Positions 1 through 11,548 of a stretch of DNA of 64,000 nucleotides are shown here, piece by piece. Under the pieces are notes generated by a model. The model was not told where the DNA came from and did no database searches. It was given only the letters and a program-made list of their open reading frames with translations. Position numbers and translations under genes: made by a program. Source of the stretch: Pyropia haitanensis (lineage: Eukaryota > Rhodophyta > Bangiophyceae > Bangiales > Bangiaceae); contig SDUX01000007.1 of NCBI GenBank assembly GCA_008729055.1, positions 1,412,064-1,476,063 of the forward strand, written 5' to 3'. Within the stretch, counting starts at the first letter, position 1. Every line of letters starts with the position of its first letter.

Positions 1-58
1 GTGGCCCTGCGTGCTTCCGCCCCCCTTCCCTTGCTCACGGTGCCGCTGGACCGGCGGG

Positions 59-410
59 ATGGGGCGCCGCGCCGTCCGCGTTTGTTCGTGGCTGTCGGTG
101 GCCGCTGCCGCCGCCGCCGCTGTCGCCGCCGCCGCGCTTGTTGTGGCGGCACCGGCAGCCACCGCGGCGGCCGCCCTGACGCGCACCTACGCCGCGTCGG
201 CGCGGCTACCCGGCCCCGGTGGGACGCTCTACTGGACGCTGCGTCCGACGACGATTGACCTCGCGCTCGTCGTTGCCGCGCCCGCGGTGGTCACCGCCAA
301 CGCGAGCTCCCTGTGGGTGGGGTTTGGCATTGGCGACCCGGCGTCGGGCAGCATGCTCGGCGCAGACATTGTGACGGCCGAGTTTGGGGCCACCCCGGCC
401 GGTGGCGGTG

Positions 411-454
<44 letters not shown>

Positions 455-2959
455 GGCGGCGGTAACGGCGCGTTGTGCAAACTGGTGGACCGGCACGTGC
501 CGATGGTGGCCTACCCCCTTGGCTCTGCCAATGGCGGTGACCCGGTCTTTCCCGACGCCGACGACTGCCCCAATAAGCAGTCGTGGGTGCTCGCCGCGTG
601 TGCCGTCGACCCAGCGGCGGGGACGCTGACGCTCGAGGCGAGCCGCTCCCTCGCCGCCCCCGACCCCGCGCAGGACCGCGACATTGTGGCGGGCTCCAAC
701 CTGCTCATGTACGCGTACGGCGACGGCTTTGGCTACCACGGCGCCGCGCGGCAGACGGTGGAGGTGGATCTGGCCGCGCCGGCGCGGGGAGCACCCGCGG
801 TCCAGGCGGGGGACCTCGCATCGGTCGGTGGAGTGCCCGCCGACGCGGACGGGGAGGTGCTGCTGCGGATGCCCGACTATCCAGTGTCGGCCAACGCGAC
901 CGACTATGGGTGCGCGACGTTTGAGCTGCCACCGCCCCCGCCGGGGGGGGTGGTGCAGATGGTCGCCGCAGAGGCGGTGATTGACACGACGACCGCCGGC
1001 GGCCGGCTGGCGCACCACCTGGTCGTGCTGTCGTGCGTCAAGACGCCGCTGTTTGACGAGTTCAAGGCGGGGCGCTCGTGCATCTACATGATCCCGGCCT
1101 GCACCGAGACTGTTTTTGGGTATGTTCGTGTCTGCTGGTCTTGGAGGCCGGCTGTGCTTGCGCATCATGCCTGCGAACGCAAACATTTGTCCGTCGGGGG
1201 GGGGAGGGACCCGTACTGGGGCGGGGTGTGACACGGACATTGACTCACACGCTCGCGCCTGTTCATGGTCGGCATTGTGCCGGGCAGGTGGTCGGTCGGG
1301 GGCACGCCGCTGGTCCTGCCGGCCGAGGCTGGCCTGCCCATCACAGCTGTCGAGCGCTTCTTTCTGCTTCAGGTTCACTATGACAACCCAGAAGGGCTGC
1401 AGGGCCTCGTCGACAACACGTCGGTACGCTTCCACACGACGACCAAGCCCCGCCGGTATGACAGTGGCGTCATTCGGCTTGGCAACCCGGGCATCTTTAT
1501 TGGTGACGAGCGGGTGGAGAGTGGCGTCAACTACACGTACACGTGCGCAAGCGAGTGCACGAGCCAGATGGCAGGACCGGTGACGGTCTTCTACTCGGTA
1601 CGTTGCGTGCGAAGGTTGAGGCCGTAGTATGAATTTTCCTGCGTGCATGCCATGCGTTCCTCCTCTGCGGCACGCTGTCCCGCGAAAGAACCTCCTCCTT
1701 TGTCTTAGTGAACACCAACTGACCGGACTCGCCTCTCAAGGACAAATGGCGGATACGGTAGTTCTTGGTGTACGACGTTGTCTTTGTTCCTTGTACAGGC
1801 CCTCCATGCTCACTACACGGCCCTGCAGCTGTGGACTAACATCTACAGGAACGGCACCTTCTTCAAGACCCTGGAGGGTGTGAAGCACTGGAGTAATGAT
1901 CACCAGCGGCCTACCCTCTTCAAGCCAACGGTGCTCTACCCCGGCGACCGTTTGACGGTGTCTGCGCAGTATGGGGTGGATAAGCTGGTCGCCGCTGGTC
2001 GCGGGGCCCCCGCCTGGGGTGCGGGCACCACCGATGAGATGCTGCTGGGCAGCCTGTTTGTGTTCCCCCGCCCCCGACGGACGGGCGTACACGCGGCGCC
2101 AGGGGACACCATCACCGGCTGCGGGGGCTACCACATCGCCGCCACGGGGGAGGACTGGACGGTGTGCGGCGGGCGGGCCGCGACGGCGGGCAACGCCACC
2201 GCCCGCATCGAGGGCGTCGACTGGTTCAACCGGTCGGCACGGGCGGTGCCCGACGAGGCGGGCTGGTCCGACCCGTTCAACGAGGCCCCGACCTGCCTCG
2301 CGCAGCAGCGGCCGACGCGGGTGCCCAAGGCCACGGGTGGCGATGGCGGCGAGTGCTTCCCGGCAGCCGCAACGGTGCGCCGCCGCCACGGGGGGGTGGT
2401 GTCCACGGTGCGGATGGACGACCTGCGCCTCGGCGACGAGGTGCTCGCCGCGGGCGGTGTCTACACCCGCGTGTACCTGTGGAGCCACGCCGACGCGGCG
2501 GCGGTCACGACATTTGTGCGGCTCGTCGCGACCCGTGCCGACGGCGGGCTGCACACGCTGCTCATCAGCGCGGGCCACCTGCTGCCGGCGGTTGTGCGCG
2601 GCGGTAGCGGGGACAGTGGCCCGACGCTCACCGCGGCGGCGTCGCTGGCGGTGGGTGACACCCTCTTTGCGGCCGACGGGTCGCCGCTGGTCCTCACTGC
2701 CGTCGTGCCGGGGGTAGCCGCGGCGGGGCTGTACCACCCCCACACGACGGCGGGCAACCTGGTCGTGGACGGAGTGGTCGCGTCGGACCTCACCACGGCC
2801 TTGCCCGCAGCGCTGGCCAGCGCGGCGCTGGCGCCGCTGCGCGCGGCGGGGGTGGCTGGGTGGACGGCGCCCGCGAGGGTGGCCAGCCGCCTGCTGCGGC
2901 GGGGGTGTGCGCCAGTCGTGCGCGCCGTCGCGGCGGCGCGATGGTCTGTGGGCACATGA
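59..2959 (+). CDS. Secreted DOMON / copper type II monooxygenase / HINT-domain protein (3 exons)
   Basis: About 843 aa from exons 59-1119, 1288-1597 and 1799-2959; both introns are GT-AG and both joins restore motifs (G|WSVGGTPL, FYS|ALHAHYTALQL). The start at 59 gives a basic n-region and long Ala/Val hydrophobic core, i.e. a signal peptide; the frame opens earlier, at 11. Next comes a DOMON domain (LYWTLRP, WVGFGIGD, GADIV) with a poly-Gly insert. The PHM/DBH catalytic core follows: the HH copper pair (LAHHLVVLSC), LQVHYDNP, HAHYTAL and TTDEM. The C-terminal third is a Hedgehog-type HINT domain starting at Cys643 (ECFPAAATV, DLRLGDEVLAA), with His717 in ISAGHLL and ending VVDGVVAS. PHM/DBH enzymes hydroxylate C-H bonds with copper, O2 and ascorbate; HINT domains self-cleave at their first Cys. 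The substrate is unknown. The family calls are firm; activity is inferred. Confidence 0.88.
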
Positions 2960-4603
2960 AGCCGTTGCGTGCGAGTATGGGTGTGCGTGCTTGTCTGTGT
3001 GTGTGTGCGTGTGTTTGTGTAAGACAGAGGTCGAGGGGCGACGCGTCCTTCCTTTGCCGTCGGTCATGGAGTTGTCGGGGCGGCTGCAAAAGAAAAGACC
3101 GGAGGCACCCCTGCGTGTAGCGGGTGCCGCTCCATTTGCCACTCGCGGCGGGCCGTGCGGCCGCGGACGGTGTGCGCGCCATGTCCACCAAAGCCGCGGC
3201 GTGGCCGGCACTGTCGGGGTGGTCTCGCGTCGGCCGCGGACGCTAGACCCCCCCCCACCCCCCCCGCCCCTCCCCCCACCCTCACGATTTCTGTCACGGG
3301 GGCGACACGGCAGAGAGGCAGGAAGAGGGGCGTGCGGAACGGGTGGGGGAAGGTGGGTCCCCGCGGCCTCATCCGCTCTGCGCCCCTCTTCGCCAGCTGC
3401 GGTGGCGGCGGCGGCGGCGGCGGCGGCGACGGCGTCGGCGCGCGCCGCCGGTAGGCCGACATCCCGTGTGAAGAGCGTAGGGTAGTCACCGCATGGGGCG
3501 GGCGACTTCCCCCCCTCCCCCCCCACGGAGTACTACCGGCCGCGACGCCGTCCCCCCCTCCCCCCCTCCTCCCCCCCCCCCCCTGACAGACCTCCGCGCC
3601 TGACGCCCGCGGCGGTCCGCGCCGGCGGCGGCACGCGCGCCCAGCGGGGCGTGCGGGCGGCCCGCCCACGGATGACAGCCCGGGCAAGGCAGCGGCGGCG
3701 TCAGCAACGGGCCGGGTGCTCTGTGACGTGGCGCCCGCACCCGCGCCACGCGCGCGCGCCCGTCACCCGGGCGTCGCGCTCGCCGGTGGGCGTCGGTCCG
3801 TGAGCACGGAAAGCAAAGATGGAGACGCCAAAATAGAAACGGGCGCCAGGGATGGTGGCAGCGGGGGACGGTGGGCGGGCACACGGGCGCCGGGCGCGTC
3901 CTGAAGCGCGGCCGCCAATGGGCCGCGGGTGCCATCCCCCCTTCCCTCTTCCCCCTTTCACCACCTTCCCCCCACGCGGCACTCGCCTGTGGCGGCCGGC
4001 CAGCGGGAATACAAGCAAAGATGGAGCAGCACAAGAGAAAAAGCGGGCGTCCGGGTGGCGGGGGAGCACGGCCCACCGCAAGCCCAGTCTGGGACGACGG
4101 GCGGCCACGCGTGCGGCGGGCGCGAGCAGACCCGTGGCCGCTGATGGCAAGTGTCATTCTCCCGTCCGTCGCCCTTCCGTGCCACTTCCACCCACGCCCG
4201 CAGCCCCCGCCTCTCTCTCCACGTGCGCAGAGTCAATGGCCCCGAGACGATCAGGATGGCAAGCGCTGTCACTCGCAGGCGGCGGCAAGGCGTCGACGTC
4301 CATCCCCCGTGCGAGGGGGGGGAGGGGAAGGGCAACGGCGGGGTTGGCCCCGTGGCCGCTGAGTGGAGGAGCGGCGGTACGCGCGTGGCCCGCGTCTCGA
4401 CCGCCTTCCCCCGCAAGTGACGCACCACCGGCGTGACCGAGCCACCCGGCCGACCGCGCAACGGCCGCCGCGGTGATGGACGGGGCTGCGTGTGTGCAAA
4501 CCGTCCTGCACGACGCGGGCGGGGTGCGAACGAGCCCGACGTCTCCTGTTTCTCCGCTCTCCTTTCTTCGTGGTACCGCCGCCATCGGAGACCGCCGCAC
4601 CTC

Positions 4604-5506
4604 ATTGGCGAGTGCGACCGTCGGCTGCGGCGATGGCGAGCACTGAATGGTGGCTCCGCTTGGCGACGCTGCCCGCCGATTGGTTCACGCGAACAGTTGC
4701 TACGCCAAGACCACTCTCTTCAAGCGTGATCGTGTCTCGCGCCCTCGACTGGTTGGCCGGTTCGGCCAACCAATCGGATGCTGGTTCAAGATGGGAGTGG
4801 ACCTCCTCAAGGATACAAGAGGAGCACGACAACCGAGCTCTGTTTTGCTCCCCACGTCGCCTGGTCCAATGGGAAGCGAGCAGAGGCCGGCCAAACGGAC
4901 AAGATATTGTTTGTTGATCTTCGGCGCACGGGCGGTGCCATCATGGATGTGGGGGCCCGCCCGAAGCTGCGGTGCCTATACTGCAAGCCGTCGACCTGTC
5001 CCGTCCCGCCGTCCCGTACAGTAAAGGGGGTGTGCTGGGCTGCCGGCGGCGTCCAAGCGCCGCGCAGCGGTCGGGATGGCTCGTCCCTCGCGCTGCAGAT
5101 CCCCGCCCGAGCCAGGGGGGGATTACACTTATGCTCTTTTGCATCTCTGGACTGTGATCAAACGGGATGAGTTTCACAGAATGCAGGCACCCCATTGGTC
5201 CACCTTGCTATCTCTGGCGGCGTCAGCCACCGCTCTGACCAATCGTGTGCGTGTACATGATTGGTTCGAGGGCACCGGCCGGCCGACCTGTCCCGTCCCA
5301 CCAGCACCGCGGGCAGCGCGACCACCCCCCCCCCCCAACAGTGCCGCACGGCGGTCGCGCAGCCCATCCCTCCTGCCCAAGATCTGCGACCGATGCACGC
5401 AGGGCGGGAGCGCGGCGGGGGCGCGTGTGCATCTGTGGACTGAATTCGGCGCGTCGGCCTCACCGCCCCGCCCCAGGCCCATCCTAGAATGCTGGCATAT
5501 CATTGG
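4604..5506. promoter_or_regulatory. Cluster of eight CCAAT boxes
   Basis: CCAAT or its complement ATTGG occurs at 4604, 4679, 4770, 4866, 5194, 5239, 5260 and 5502. Several have flanks matching the NF-Y consensus (AACCAATCGG at 4768-4777, GACCAATCG near 5238, and the complement of GAACCAATC at 4679 and 5260). Such density in GC-rich sequence is not expected by chance. The nearest downstream gene is the bHLH-GAF factor, so this is likely its promoter or enhancer. The binding protein is inferred. Confidence 0.5.
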
Positions 5507-5511
5507 TCCAC
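4992..5511. repeat. Diverged tandem duplication, unit about 290-310 bp
   Basis: Three blocks recur in the same order. A 16-bp block CGACCTGTCCCGTCCC lies at 4992 and 5284. GCATCT(C/G)TGGACTG lies at 5141 and 5429. A 26-bp block containing AGAATGC and CATTGGTCCAC lies at 5178 and 5486. Offsets of 292, 288 and 308 bp indicate one old duplication with small indels. Each copy contains CCAAT boxes, so the duplication multiplied putative regulatory sites. Confidence 0.7.
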
Positions 5512-6125
5512 GAAGCTCGAGCTGTCGGCTTCAGCTTCCGCTGCCCCGCCCGGCTGCTCGCGAGGCGCGTGCAGCCCACGATCCTGGCTGCCTACCTGGG
5601 CCGGCCGGCGGCCCCCGCGGCAAGCGACCCCCCCCGAGAAAGCGAGGTCGATCCTTCGCCGTCTCTCCTCTCTTCCCCTGCCGCGCTCGATGGCCGCCGC
5701 CCTGGCCGGCATAAGAGGTTGGGGGGCGGGGCGGGCGCTGTCCAACCTCGTCCCCCCCCCCTCCCTCAGCCCCCGTGGCTCCCGGCCGTCGGCCTATCGC
5801 CCCCCACCTCCCCGACCCCCGCCGTTGATTGCCCGTGCGGCTGCCACCCGCCGCCGTCGCTGCCGCCACACCGATACTTCCCCCCCTTCCCGGCTTTGCC
5901 GTCCAACTTCTCACCTCCCCCCCTCCCCTCCCCACGACCTCTTCACCCCTGTGACATCGCCGACCTCCGCGGCCCATCTATTGCCTTCACGGGCAGTGCG
6001 ACGGCTACCGCCGACGGCGCAACCGCCAAGCCCCCAAGCATCATCTACCCTCTGCCGCCGCCCGCCCTTCCCCCCCCACTTCCGTGCCCGCCCGACGAAC
6101 CACCACGGCTCCCTGGGATCTCAAA

Positions 6126-6708
6126 ATGCAAGACGGGGACTCTGGCGGCGATGGTGGGGACGACCCCTTCCGGCTCGTTGGCGACTGGGGCGCCGACGAG
6201 GTGGGCCTCCCCCAGCCCACCTCCTTCCTGACCACCAACGAGGCCGCCGCCGACTCTGCCGCCGCCGCTGCTGCCGCCGCCGCCGCCGCTGTCGCTGCTG
6301 CCGGGGGCGGGACGGCTGGCGACGCCGCCGCCACCGCCGCCGCCGCGGGCCTGCCCCCATGGATGCCCGTCCCCGCCGCTGCGCCCGCGACATCAGCGGC
6401 CACCGCGGCGGCAACGGCCGTCAATGGCGCCAACCCCGCCACGCCCGTCGCTGCGCCCGCCGCGTCAGCGGGTGCCGCCTGGGCGGCCACCCCCCCCACC
6501 TCGTACGCGTGGCCGCCGCTGCCGTCGACGCCCACCGGCGGCGCGGCGCCCGCGCCGCCCCCCACCAGCGCGTGGCCATCGCCTGGGCTGTTCACCCCCA
6601 CGCCCAACTTGGGGGGGGGGGCGCCGCCGGCTGGCATGGCGGCGGCGGCAGCATGGGCTGGCCGTCGCCAGCGTGGGGCGTCGCGCCGCCCCCTCAGCCC
6701 GCGCCGCC

Positions 6709-6783
<75 letters not shown>

Positions 6784-7939
6784 GCCGCCACCCGTGCCGC
6801 CCCCGCCGACCGCCTCTACCGCTGCCACTTCCCCGGCGGCACCCGCCGCAGCCGCCGCGTGGCGGCTGCCGTTGCACGGCCGGCCGCCACTGCCGGCCAT
6901 GCCGCCCGCCGTGGCGGCGTCGGCGGCGGCAGCGGCGGCACCGTCGGCGTCGGCGACGGGCGGGTCGGGGGCAAGCCACGCATGGAGAGGCGGGGACCCG
7001 GCGGCGCCATTCCCCGCCGCCGCCGCCGCCGCCGCCCTTGACGGCGGCGGCGGCGGTGGCGGCGGCTGGGGGCCGCCCGCCGGCCGCGGCGGCGCCTACT
7101 GGCCGGCGGCGGCGGCGGTGGCGGCTCGCGGCCGCGACGCGGCGGCCGCCGCCGCCGGCCGCACCTCCCAGACGACCGCGTGGGCGCCGCCCCCCACCCG
7201 CTCCGCCGGCCTCGTCACCGCCGCGCGGCCGCCGACGCCGCCGCCGTCGATGCCGCTGGCGGCGACCACGGGGGCGGGCGGGTGGCCGCCGGCCGGACCG
7301 GCCGGCCGCGGCGTGCAGGCGGGGGTGCCCCTCGGCGGCAGCGGCGGCAGTGGCAGCGGCGGCGACGGCAGCAGCAGCGGCGGCGGCGGCGGTGGCAGCG
7401 GCGCGTGGCCCACGGGGGGGGTCCCCCCCCCCCCACGGCGGCCACCGCCGCCGCCGCCGCGGCGGCGGCGGCGGCGGCCGCCGCCGCCGCCGCCGCCGGC
7501 AGCGCCGTCGGCCGCCGTCGACCCCTCGTGACAACGACGCCCGCGGCAGCAGCGGCGGCGGGCGTGGCGGCCGCCGCGGCGGCGGCAGCCGCCGACGGCG
7601 GGCGCCCCCCCCCCGGCGGCGGCCGCGCAACCCCAACAACGTCCGCCACACGCGGCGGTGTCGGCAGCGGCTGGCCGACGGCTTCCGCCGCCTCCGCGAG
7701 GCGCTCCCCGCAGACGCAACGGCGGGCGTGACGCACAAGGCGGACCTGCTGGGCGTCGCGGCGGGCGTCGTCGCCGCGCTCGTCGCACAGGCCGCCGCCG
7801 CCGCCGCGACGGTCGCGGTGAGTACGGACGAGCGGCTCGCCACGTGGGCCGCCGAAGCCGTCGCCGACGCGGCCGCCGCGGCCGCCGAGGCCGAGGCGGA
7901 GGGGAGGGGCGGGAGTGGGGGGGGGGGGGGGGAGGAGGG

Positions 7940-7974
<35 letters not shown>

Positions 7975-8236
7975 GGTGGCGGTTGTGGAGGACACCATTG
8001 CCACCGCGCTGCGGCTGTTTTGTGACGCGAGCGGGTGGGCGTATGGGGAGTACTGGGCGCTCGTGCCGGGGGGGGTGGGGGGGGTGGCGGAGACCCACCT
8101 CGTCTTTTCCCGCTGCACGCTTCCCCGGAATGGCGGCGGCGACGATGGCGGCGGCGGCGGCGGCGGCAGCGGCAGCGGCGGTGGCGGTGGCGGTGGGGGT
8201 GGCGGTGGGGGTGGCAGCGGCGGTGGCGGTGGGGGT

Positions 8237-8326
<90 letters not shown>

Positions 8327-8479
8327 CTGTCCTCCTCGTCGGCCAGCTCCGCGTCGACGCCGACCGTGTCGGCGGGCGGCGCGCCGTCGGCCGCGTCGGC
8401 GGTGAGCCCGCCCGTCGCGGCGGCGATGGACGTGGCCGCCGCCGCGGCGGGCGCGTCGGCGGGCGCGCCGGCGGGCGCC

Positions 8480-8523
<44 letters not shown>

Positions 8524-9305
8524 GCCGCCGCCGCCGCCGCCGCTGCCGCCGCTGCCGCCGGCGCCGCCGCCAATGGGCGCGGCGGCGGCGGCGTCGGCGG
8601 CGGCGGCGGCGGCGGCGCTCCCCCCCCTCCCCCCTCGCCGTCCCCCCCCCCCCCCCCACCCCCGCCGACCGCCTCGCCGCGTTTGCCGCCACCGCCCGCG
8701 GCGAGCGCCCCCGCCTCGGCGCGGACGTGGCCGGCCGCGTCGCCGCGGCGGGCCGCCCCGAGTGGCACGCGCCGCTGCGGCGGGCGCCGCCGTCGGTGGT
8801 GCGGCGGGGCGCCGCGGCGGCGGCGGCGGGGCTCGCCACCGCCACCGCCGTGCCGGTGTGGGTGGCCGCGGGGGGGGGCGGGCGCCCGCTGATTGGCGTC
8901 GCGCTCCTGTTTGACGCGCCCGAGCGGCGGTACGACGCGGCGGTGGTGGCGCTCGCCGAGCGGGTGATGGCGGCGGTGGGGGTGGCGGTGGGCGCGGCGG
9001 GGCTGGGGGGGTGGGGGGGGGGGGGGGGGGGTGGGGGGGGGGGGGGGTGCCGCGTGACCGCGGCGGCCCCGCCGCCCGTCCATGCCAAGCCAATGGAGGG
9101 GGGGGGGGCGCGCCCGCGCGCCCGCGCCGCCCGCGGCGGCAACGCGCCCGCGCGCGCGGCGGCCACGGCCGCTGCAGAGGGGAGGGGGAGGGTAGGAGGG
9201 GAGGAGGGGGTGGGCGAGGGGGGGGGGGGGAAGGGGGGGGGGGGGTGCGCCCCGCCGCCGCCGCGCGAGCGCCCGCCGGCGCCGCGCGCCGGCGTGTACG
9301 AATAG
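6126..9305 (+). CDS. bHLH-GAF transcription factor, interrupted by homopolymer frame changes
   Basis: The ATG at 6126 opens an acidic N-terminus (MQDGDSGGDGGDDPFRLVG) followed by Ala/Pro/Gly-rich linkers. The bHLH domain is encoded at about 7630-7800: NNVRHTRRCRQRLADGFRRL, REALP loop, then THKADLLGVAAGVVAAL as helix 2. A GAF-like domain follows in two parts: 7985-8125 (LRLFCDASGWAYGEYWAL, THLVFSRCTL) and about 8670-9000 (VAGRVAAAGRPEW, GLATATAVPVWV, PLIGVALLFD), separated by a Gly/Ala/Pro insert of nearly 200 residues. No single frame covers the gene; changes fall in G/C runs at 6611-6621, 7414-7434, 7605-7614, 7917-7932 and 8642-8657. Introns are less likely because no splice sites fit. The stop at 9303-9305 is provisional. 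Nuclear DNA-binding regulator by family; GAF ligand unknown. Confidence 0.72.
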
Positions 9306-9540
9306 AGGCGGCCGCGGCGGCGGCGGGCGGCGGCCGGGCGGCGGCGGCCGCGGCCGGCCGCGCCTACTTTATTCTTCCCGTGTCGGCGGTGCGCCCGCGC
9401 GGGGCGGTGCCAGAGGGGCGTGGCTGGGTGGAGCGGCCGGGGGGGGGCGGAGGGGGGGGGGGAGGGGGGGGGGGGGTCCGCCGCACCGCCCGCCGCCCAC
9501 CGCCGGCCGGCCGCGGCGGCCGGCCGCGGCGGCCGCCTCT

Positions 9541-9608
9541 CTAGAGGCGGTCAAAGAGCGCGTCCATGGCGGCGGCGGCGGCCGCTAGAGGCGGTCAAAG
9601 AGCGCGTC
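9541..9608. repeat. Direct repeat of 24 bp duplicating the stop region of the Nepro-like gene
   Basis: CTAGAGGCGGTCAAAGAGCG followed by CGTC occurs at 9541-9564 and 9585-9608, offset 44 bp. On the minus strand the 9585 copy encodes the C-terminus IDALFDRL and its TAG stop. The 9541 copy lies just beyond that stop and in another frame because 44 is not a multiple of 3. Confidence 0.85.
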
Positions 9609-9901
9609 AATGGCGGCGGCGGCGGCGGCGGCGTGGGCGCGCCGCCGCCGGCGGCGGTCGGTGGGGCGCGCCCTCGCCGCCACGGGGGGGGGACCGCCCG
9701 CCACCGCCGCGGCGGCGGCGGGGGTGGCGGCGGCGGCGGCCGCCGCGGCGGCCGCGGCCGCGGCGGCGGTGGGCGTCGCCGCGGTCGGGGGGGGAGGCGG
9801 GTCCACGCCCGTCGCGGCCGCCGCACCGCCGCCGGCAGGCGCTGCCGCCGCCGGCGCCGCGGCGGCGGCCGCGGCGGCCGCGGCACGCGGCGCCGCGGCG
9901 A

Positions 9902-9941
<40 letters not shown>

Positions 9942-10284
9942 CTTGCCAGCCGCACCGCCGGCACCGTCCTTGCCGCCCGCACCGCCGCCGCCGCCGTCGC
10001 TGCCGCCGCCGCCGCCGCCGCCCGCACCGGCCATCGCGGCGGCGGCGGCGGTGACGGCCACGGCGCCGCCGCCGCGGCCGCCGTCGCCACCGTCCCTGCC
10101 GCCGCCACAGAGGGCGGCGTCGGTGACGGCGACGGCGCCGCCGCTGCTGCCGCCGCCGCCGACCGCGGCGGCGGCGCCGTCGGCACCCCCGACGGCGCCG
10201 CCGCCGCCGCCGCCGCCGCCAACCGCGTTGCCACCGCCGCCGCCGCTGCCGCCGCTGCCGCTGCCGCCGCCGTCGCTGCCGCGC

Positions 10285-10324
<40 letters not shown>

Positions 10325-10493
10325 CGCCTGCACGGCCAACGACGGCGGGCGGCGCCGCCTCGGCCGCCGCGGCGACGGCGGCGGCGGCGGCGTCGCCCCC
10401 GCCCGCCACCCGTGAACCGCGGACGGGCCGGGCGGCCGCCGCGGCCACCGCCGGCTCGACGGGCGCGCCGCCGCCGCGGGCGACGGCCGCCGT

Positions 10494-10527
<34 letters not shown>

Positions 10528-11504
10528 TCCCCGTCACCACCGCCGCCGCCGTGGCCGCCACCCCCACCGCCGCCACCCCCACAGCCGCCGCCGGCGGCGG
10601 CCTCGACGGCGGCGGCAGCACGGGGGGGAGTGGCCGTCGCCGTTGCCGCGGCGACGCGGTCGGCGCCGTCCCCATGCAGCAGCTCGTACAAGGACGGCAC
10701 CGCGGGGGGGAGTGCGAGTGCCGCGGCGGCCGTCGCGCCCGGCAGGGGGGGCGGCGGCGGGGGAGGGCGCGCCCGCGCCGCCGCCCCGCACGCGCCCAGC
10801 GGCGCCACGGCCAGCGACGGCGGTGGCGGCGGCGGCGGCGGCGGCGGTCGGACGGGCGTGGCGGCCGCGGCGAGCCGCCGCCGCTTGGCCGGCGGCGCCC
10901 CTCCCCGCGGCGGCGCCCCGGCGGCGGCGCGCCGCCCGTCGGCGGCCGCGGCGGCGGCCGCCACTGGCGGGCGTGGGAGGACGGCGCCCATGTCCTCCGC
11001 CCCCCCCCCCCCCACCGCCTCCACGCCGCCCGTCGCGGCGGCGGCGCCCACGCCCACGCCCACGCCCACGCCCGCCGCCGCCGCCGCCGCCGCCGTCGGT
11101 GCCGCGGTGACGACGAGCGCCACCTCCCGCGCCGCCGCGGCGGCCGCCTCCCCCAGCCGCCCGTCAATGGCGACGATGCGGGCGAGCGCGGCGACCGCCG
11201 CGACGCCAAACGGCACAAAGTGGGCGCGCGACAGCAGGTGCGCCGTGACCGCCGCCGCCGCGGCGGGCGCGGCGGACCGGTTGTGGTCATCCACCGCCCG
11301 GGTGAGGGCGCCGAGACGGTCGGCGAGCGCGGCCGCCGCCGCGGCGGCCGCCGCTGGTGGGGGCGCCGCCGTCGCCGCCGTCGCCGTCGCCGCCGCCGTC
11401 GCCGCAGCTGCCGCCGCCGCCGCCGCCGCCGCGCCGCCGCCGCTGCCGCCGCCGCCGCGCCTGCAGGGCGGCGCTCCCCCCCGCCCCCCCCACGCGGGGA
11501 CGCC

Positions 11505-11548
<44 letters not shown>

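Larger units (their letters stand above)
2960..6125. other. Non-coding interval between the monooxygenase and bHLH-GAF genes
   Basis: No frame here gives a recognisable domain; the open frames are GC-driven. 2960-3300 is the likely 3' UTR of the upstream gene, with a GT-rich stretch near 2985-3025. 3240-4500 is very GC-rich with C and G homopolymers. 4600-5510 carries the CCAAT cluster and tandem duplication listed separately. 5700-6125 is pyrimidine-rich and probably holds the start region and 5' UTR of the bHLH-GAF gene. Confidence 0.6.

Noticed and set aside
1736..3526. 596-codon minus-strand frame over exon 3 of the monooxygenase
   Set aside because: No domains; the plus strand carries the HINT domain.
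6041..9166. 1041-codon open frame on the minus strand opposite the bHLH-GAF gene
   Set aside because: It reads as Ala/Arg/Pro repeats with no domain, and the opposite strand has clear bHLH and GAF motifs. GC-rich codons rarely form stops on either strand.
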